Source: Atopsyche davidsoni
Taxonomy: Eukaryota > Arthropoda > Insecta > Trichoptera > Hydrobiosidae
DNA length: 64,000 nt
Reading direction: 5' to 3'
Assembly (NCBI GenBank): GCA_022113835.1
Contig: JAILWY010000012.1
Coordinates: forward strand, 6,014,001-6,078,000
Below are positions 59,150 through 64,000 of this stretch, piece after piece. Position numbers and translations under genes: made by a program. Positions within the stretch are counted from its first letter, which is position 1. Each line of letters begins with the position of its first letter. A model generated the notes under the pieces. That model was not told the DNA's origin, did not search any database, and worked only from the letters and a program-made list of their open reading frames with translations.

Positions 59150-59525
59150 TTTCGCAAGTGTACGCCATGAGTCATGGGGGCTGCGGGGCCTCGCCCAGTC
59201 CGGCCCGGGGGCCCCGCCCGCTATTGTGCCCCTAATTGGATCACGGGCGATCGCCGTCCGCGGGCAAAAAGAGCCGCGAGCCCGCGCCGCTTTAGCGCTG
59301 CTAATGTGAGAAGCGGGGGTCGGATCCTCTTTTTTAAGGACTTGTCCGTTGTCATGTTGCCCACCGCCGGGGATTTGATGACCAGGAATGCGCTCCCCGG
59401 CCCCGCCGCAGCCTCCGCGGGACAATGAGACGTAAGGAAAAAAAATAAGCCTCCTCGCAATACTTGTACCCGGCGGTCACTTAACGACCGTTGGTAATTA
59501 AGCGTAAGTGAACTAAAAGCACAAA
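59150..59525. promoter_or_regulatory. Large GC island
   Basis: About 370 bp, very GC-rich at 59170-59300 and 59360-59420. Frames of 62-116 codons overlap on both strands with no recognisable domain, so the block is probably non-coding. Confidence 0.35.
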
Positions 59526-59529
59526 GTAT

Positions 59530-60120
59530 TTTGAAAATAATAACATTAATATTGTCAGTACCTATTTTCAATAGAAAATTTTAAATTTAGTATGAATATA
59601 ACACTTCTCGTGTGTGATTTAAATCACCAGACAATACAACAGGAAATTGCTACGTGTTGAGTTTCCTGTAATTTTCCGTTAGGTGGTTTTGTAATATTGT
59701 ATATATGAAATCAGTTACGGTTTAGGTGTTTATAATAAAAATGAAATTTAAATTATAATATTTAATTTAGTATTTTAGAAATGAATTTTAAGTGAAGATA
59801 CTCAATGAGTTGTCTATAAACCGCCATTTTCCGATAATTTGTTGGCTACTTGCTACGACTCTGAAATTGGCATTATTATATTAGGAAAAACCTGTGAAAA
59901 ATTAATGAGAGCAATTTAGTGATTAGTTTTTTATTTCTTAGGGCCTGGATGCAATCTATGCACTTTATTTACGTACAATTGCTGCTATCCAGATAAAATA
60001 TTGAGTTTACAAAACTAAAGTCATGTATCTATAATTACAAAGTTTCTCCAAATAATTAAATACAAAATATTAGCTAGAACCTTCAATTTGAATATAAAAT
60101 CTCTCTTCATTGACAAAATC
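59530..60120. other. AT-rich spacer
   Basis: AT-rich; nothing recognised. Confidence 0.5.
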
Positions 60121-60124
60121 GATT

Positions 60125-60420
60125 TAAATTACCACCACATGGAAGCGTCATTAAGTATGATGCTAAATAGACGGCGGGGGATGCAAGCACGGTAGAACCT
60201 TTTTATTTGTTTCAGTTGAAAATCTCTAAGTGGTTTTCTGAGTGCAGTGGTGACTGGCGGGTAAACAAGGGAAGGGGTGGGAACTGAAAAAAGCACCCTT
60301 CGCTCCCAACTACCCCCGGCTCTAAATGCCACGGAGACAGTTTTATTTTCTTGGGGTTGCGTTCGCTTTTTTAAGTCATCCCAGTCCTTTTTTCCTCGTT
60401 TTCTTGTTACTTTTTTAAGT
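60125..60420. promoter_or_regulatory. Moderate GC island
   Basis: Less AT-rich block with AGACGGCGGGGGATGC near 60169 and AACTACCCCCGGC near 60308. A 67-codon minus-strand frame overlaps; not recognised. Confidence 0.2.
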
Positions 60421-60424
60421 ACGA

Positions 60425-61960
60425 GTAAGTAAGGATTCTATTTTTTATTTAGCAGACCACTAAAAAAACCTCGTGTCTAACTGGTTTTGGTTTGGTTTGG
60501 TTCTTTTTTATTACTTAACGTTGGTACTTTTCCGCAGTAGGTTAAAAAACTCAAGAGATGGAAAAAAATGCACATCATTTTGATGCTTACAGTTTATATA
60601 CAAATTAAATGGAAATGAGTTATCAATTCAGGAAGAAATATGTTGTTTTAAATTACTATGAAATTTCACCAATGACGACTCTGTCGACTACTTGCCAATA
60701 TCAAATCTTTCAAAAATATGTAAAATTTAAAATAACATGCATTACTATGACGATGTAAAGCCCTGACGATATTCCACTAGAAAGCAAGATTTAAGAGTCC
60801 CATAAGGAGTCCTGACCTGGTTAGTTATTTTCTATCGGCACAGGTCTCAGCTATATTGACAATGCTTCTGTTGGTGAACCCATACTCGGGTTAGACGAGT
60901 TGCAAATGATGCGATAGCCATACGGTATTCTCTAATTATTAATTTTAAAATAATAAAAATCCTGTTTATTTATTTATTTATTCCACGAGTAAAAAAATCG
61001 CCCAGTTGAGATAATCCTTAAACAAATAATCTATTGTCGCACTACTCTGTAAGAGTAAGGCGGGCGACAGATATCAAAAATTTGAAAATCTCAATTAGAT
61101 TTAGATTCCTAACGAATTTTAGAGTGTTGTTAGATTTATTATTATTTATTTTGAAACACACACAAATTAATACATAAATAAATATCATTTTTTTTTAATT
61201 TATCGTCAAATTTACATCTATGGTCAGTACTCACATTTGAAGGTACTTTTATAGATTGTAGAATAATACAAAAATATGCACATAATTCTAATCTTATGTT
61301 AAACAAGCTTCGTTTTGTTTTAAAATAATTAATAACCTTCTTAATATTATTATTTAAATATATTGTAGTTTCTCTGTTCCGAGTATATGAGGTAATTTTA
61401 AGATAATTTTTATGTGTGAAAAGGGGCCGTGAATTTCTAGGAATCCATTACTGTGAGTGGATATATTAAAATTACGGAAGTTAATTAAAAATGTTCATAT
61501 AATACAATTTTAGTATGTTCTATGTGTATGTAACTGTTTAAGTATTATAATTCAAGAAAAATTTTTTTAGACTTCTGTTGCTCGTCACTCATAGTTTGTA
61601 TTTGAATGTAACAATATTTCATTACTAAATCCGAAATCTCATATTTAAACACCCAAAGCTAAAATAATAATTGTGCTTACACTTTTTATCACAATCATAT
61701 TTTATATGCTTTAATTTAATAAAATTTACTGTTGATCTATCTGATGATGACGCGAAGTTTCAGTATTGAAATGTTATTTATTTACACTTGAACCCTTTAA
61801 AATAACTAATTTTGCACACTATTATTATGGGTATTATTAATTATTTGTTTCCAAGATACCTTTTAGTTTATAAGTGCTGCCTTAAGGCAGAAGACCAGTC
61901 ATAAAAACTTCGTAGACTATAAATAAAGATGGCGTAACGGTCTGTATGTCTTGATTTTGG
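60425..61960. other. AT-rich spacer
   Basis: AT-rich, with a (TTTA)n run at about 60965-60982. Two mixed-composition patches (60780-60930, 61000-61070) could be old repeats but I cannot name them. Confidence 0.4.
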
Positions 61961-61969
61961 ATCGGCCCT

Positions 61970-62180
61970 TAATGAGGCTGCTTAAGGGCCCCGCCTCCTT
62001 ATTAGGGTGGCCATAACCTATAAAGCGCGCGGAACAAGAAATTTAGTGAGCCTGAGGCAATTTCCAATCATTAGTGGGACGGTTCGATACGTGATTTAGG
62101 TTAGGAATGACGGGCGCTCGAGTTTTTGCGCGACGCGGCCGTCGCTCTTTGTTTTGACTGCTGCTGCGTCTGCACCGGTC
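61970..62180 (+). promoter_or_regulatory. Promoter-like block: GC box and TATA
   Basis: CCCCGCCTCC at about 61989-61998 is followed 21 bp later by TATAAAG at 62019-62025 on the plus strand, then CGCGCGG. CpG-rich sequence continues to 62180. No long frame follows. Possible promoter. Confidence 0.3.
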
Positions 62181-62300
62181 TCATACATATCCCCCTTTAG
62201 TTGCAAAAAATTAAACATTGTGGCTACTTGTTTCTTGTAAGTGGCTTTATAAAATAATTTTTCGAATAGGCAACAAAAATTTGTGCACGGTGTCATAAAG

Positions 62301-62316
62301 TTTTTTTTTTTTTTTT
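62301..62316. repeat. Poly(T) tract, 16 nt
   Basis: Homopolymer just left of the CRE at 62322. Confidence 0.9.
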
Positions 62317-62321
62317 AATCA

Positions 62322-62329
62322 TGACGTCA
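62322..62329. promoter_or_regulatory. CRE palindrome TGACGTCA
   Basis: Full CREB/ATF octamer at the edge of a small GC patch that runs to about 62410. Confidence 0.4.
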
Positions 62330-62429
62330 CTCGGAGTTCTTCGCGCATTGTTTATCGCAGGGACTCCCAACTGATTTGCGAAGGTGGTCCTCCCACTGCG
62401 GTTTGGTTTCTGGTTATAAATCATACCAG

Positions 62430-62735
62430 ATGTTGTAAGTTGTTGTAAAAGCACTGTTATGTTATTAAGGGCTTTTAAAATTTAATATTTTCATTCCTTT
62501 GCTTTCCGTCTTTAATTTAAGCATTAATAATCTGAAAAATGTACATGTTATGTATCGTGCAACTTATTTATTCGATATTTTATATATCATCTTTTAAGAG
62601 AAGTCTTGGTTTTTCGTAAAATAGTTGGTATTGTCGATATTCTGTTGTGTGTTCTATCCTTTTAGCCAAACTCTTTTGTTAATTTAACTTTTTTGAAAAG
62701 AGCTTCATTGCTTAAAGAATTAAGATACAATGTAA
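62430..62735. other. AT-rich spacer
   Basis: AT-rich; nothing recognised. Confidence 0.5.
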
Positions 62736-62739
62736 ATAA

Positions 62740-63020
62740 ATGTAGAGCGTCGTATCTTCTTGACGATGTCCTGTCAGAGATGAACACGGATTGCTTGGTG
62801 TCAGGTAATCGAGCAGAAGCAGTCCTCGGCCCTAGCTCCGCCGGAGTGGCTGTAGTGACGGACGCACGACTGCCTACGGTCAATTAAAAGCGCCGATGAC
62901 AGTTGCAAATAGCGACGGGCGGAGGCGAGTGCTTGACCCGCGCCCTGAATAGCACTCGCGGGCAGGGCTGCCGGCGCGGGGAAAGGGCGACGACCAATTT
63001 GGGCGACAGAGAAGGTGACG
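62740..63020. promoter_or_regulatory. CpG-rich island
   Basis: About 280 bp, CpG-rich (GGCTGCCGGCGCGGGG near 62966). Four overlapping frames of 64-82 codons on both strands have no recognisable domain. Confidence 0.3.
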
Positions 63021-63024
63021 AGCT

Positions 63025-63715
63025 GCTTGATATGAAAAATAATTGACACTGCATTTAATCAGTATACGCAGTTTGCTAAAAATACGCATCTCTATAATTA
63101 AATTTCAAAACGCCATAATATCAGTAATATAAAATATAAAGCTTTTTCAATTCGCGAAAATGCCTTCAGTGGTATTTTATTTACGATAATAATTTAGTTA
63201 CACATTTTTAATATAAATAAAAATTTCATAATAATTGGTTGATGTGTTAACTTAAGTCAAATTTTTATTTTTATTACGTCGATTTTTTCAAAAAGTAAAA
63301 AAAATAATTTCGAGAAAGATAAGATCCTACTATATAAAATGTATTGTGAACACAATAAGCTTGTGGTAGGTAATAAGTTCGGATTTATCGGTAATCATCG
63401 TGTTAATTATTATGTTAAGGTTTTGCATAGTCATTTTAATAAAATGCAATATTCCAATGGTTAGTTTGAGTCTTTTATTATATTAATTAACTTAATGATT
63501 TTTGTATTTTACTATACATCATTATTTTAATATTCTAATAAATTAAATTCATGCTATAATAAATATTGAAAATTACATAAATTTTACAGAATTATCACAA
63601 TTTTCTGCAAATATACATCTTATGCCATAACTAACAAATTTTGAAATAGAGCCAACACTATACTACTGCTTCAGCAAAATCGAATGAAAACACGTGAAGT
63701 ATAATCACAAATCTT
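63025..63715. other. AT-rich spacer
   Basis: AT-rich; nothing recognised. Confidence 0.5.
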
Positions 63716-63719
63716 ATTT

Positions 63720-64000
63720 ACCAGTATGAAACATCGTGGGCGACGACCACGCCACTGCCACGGCCCGCGCGCTATTCCTGTCGCCCTTCCGCTATTCCCG
63801 TCGCCCTTCCGCAGCGGCCGCGTCGCTAATTGTCGCGGACACGCACGACAGCGGCGCAGATGACGTATGATTTATATCGAAAAGTCGCCATTGACTCGCC
63901 TTAATTAACAGCGCTGTCGCCTTTCACGAGCCACTCGTTATTTTTTATGGGCGCTGTAAATTATCGAGCGGTCCCACCGCGCCTCGCCGGCCGTGTTCGC
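63720..64000. promoter_or_regulatory. CpG-rich island running off the window
   Basis: CpG-rich from about 63735 to the end. Contains a 20-bp tandem duplication and homeodomain-type sites (TTAATTAACA, CTAATTG). It likely continues past the window. Confidence 0.3.
63771..63810. repeat. 20-bp tandem duplication
   Basis: GCTATTCCTGTCGCCCTTCC is followed directly by a second copy with one change (CCCG for CCTG). Confidence 0.9.

Noticed and set aside
61741..61775. CTGATGATGA, a perfect hammerhead 5' box
   Set aside because: No stem II followed by GAAA at the right distance and no stem I complement. The box alone is too short to mean anything.
1..64000. Bacterial features: operons, CRISPR arrays, ribosome binding sites, rRNA
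   Set aside because: No repeat-spacer array, no long coding frames and no operon layout. The sequence is eukaryotic nuclear DNA.

Overview
The window looks like nuclear DNA from an animal, most likely an insect. It is strongly AT-rich, with many short GC- and CpG-rich islands of about 100-400 bp, long (AT)n and homopolymer tracts, and decayed eukaryotic transposons: a Helitron, the 3' end of a non-LTR retrotransposon and a tRNA-derived SINE. The Helitron protein fragments and its TC...CTAG ends resemble those I know from Lepidoptera and other arthropods, but I cannot name a species. I found no bacterial operon, no rRNA gene and no exon I can assign to a protein family. Almost every open reading frame is short, sits on a GC island or a simple repeat, and resembles no known family.

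Layout. About sixty GC islands are spaced roughly every kilobase, with AT-rich DNA between them. This pattern fits a gene desert or giant intron holding conserved regulatory elements of a developmental gene; that reading is inference and needs a cross-species alignment. The longest and most CpG-dense block is 49150-50900. Islands with promoter-like content are 12640-12900 (CCAAT plus TATA), 16470-16700 (GC boxes plus inverted CCAAT) and 61970-62030 (GC box plus TATA). The island at 7265-7520 combines one Su(H)-type site with three CACCTG boxes.

Mobile DNA. Positions 1441-1860 hold the 3' end of an R1/I/Jockey-like retrotransposon on the minus strand. Positions 5941-6014 hold a tRNA-Thr-like SINE head on the minus strand. 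Its body reappears, as two inverted copies, at the centre of a palindrome at 15850-16002. That palindrome appears to have inserted into a second hairpin element (15650-16093), whose uninterrupted relative lies at 12958-13141. A Helitron with a large internal deletion spans about 44632-46277.

The most interesting signal is at 14064-14107 on the minus strand. It has all the conserved core positions of a type I hammerhead ribozyme with a tiny self-complementary stem III, the form known from Penelope-like retroelements. It lies between two 36-bp inverted-repeat arms. Weaker relatives of the motif (a hairpin followed by GAAACC and GGTC or TGTC) sit in the hairpin elements at 13 kb and 15.7 kb. The nested repeats around 13-16 kb are the part of this window most worth further work.
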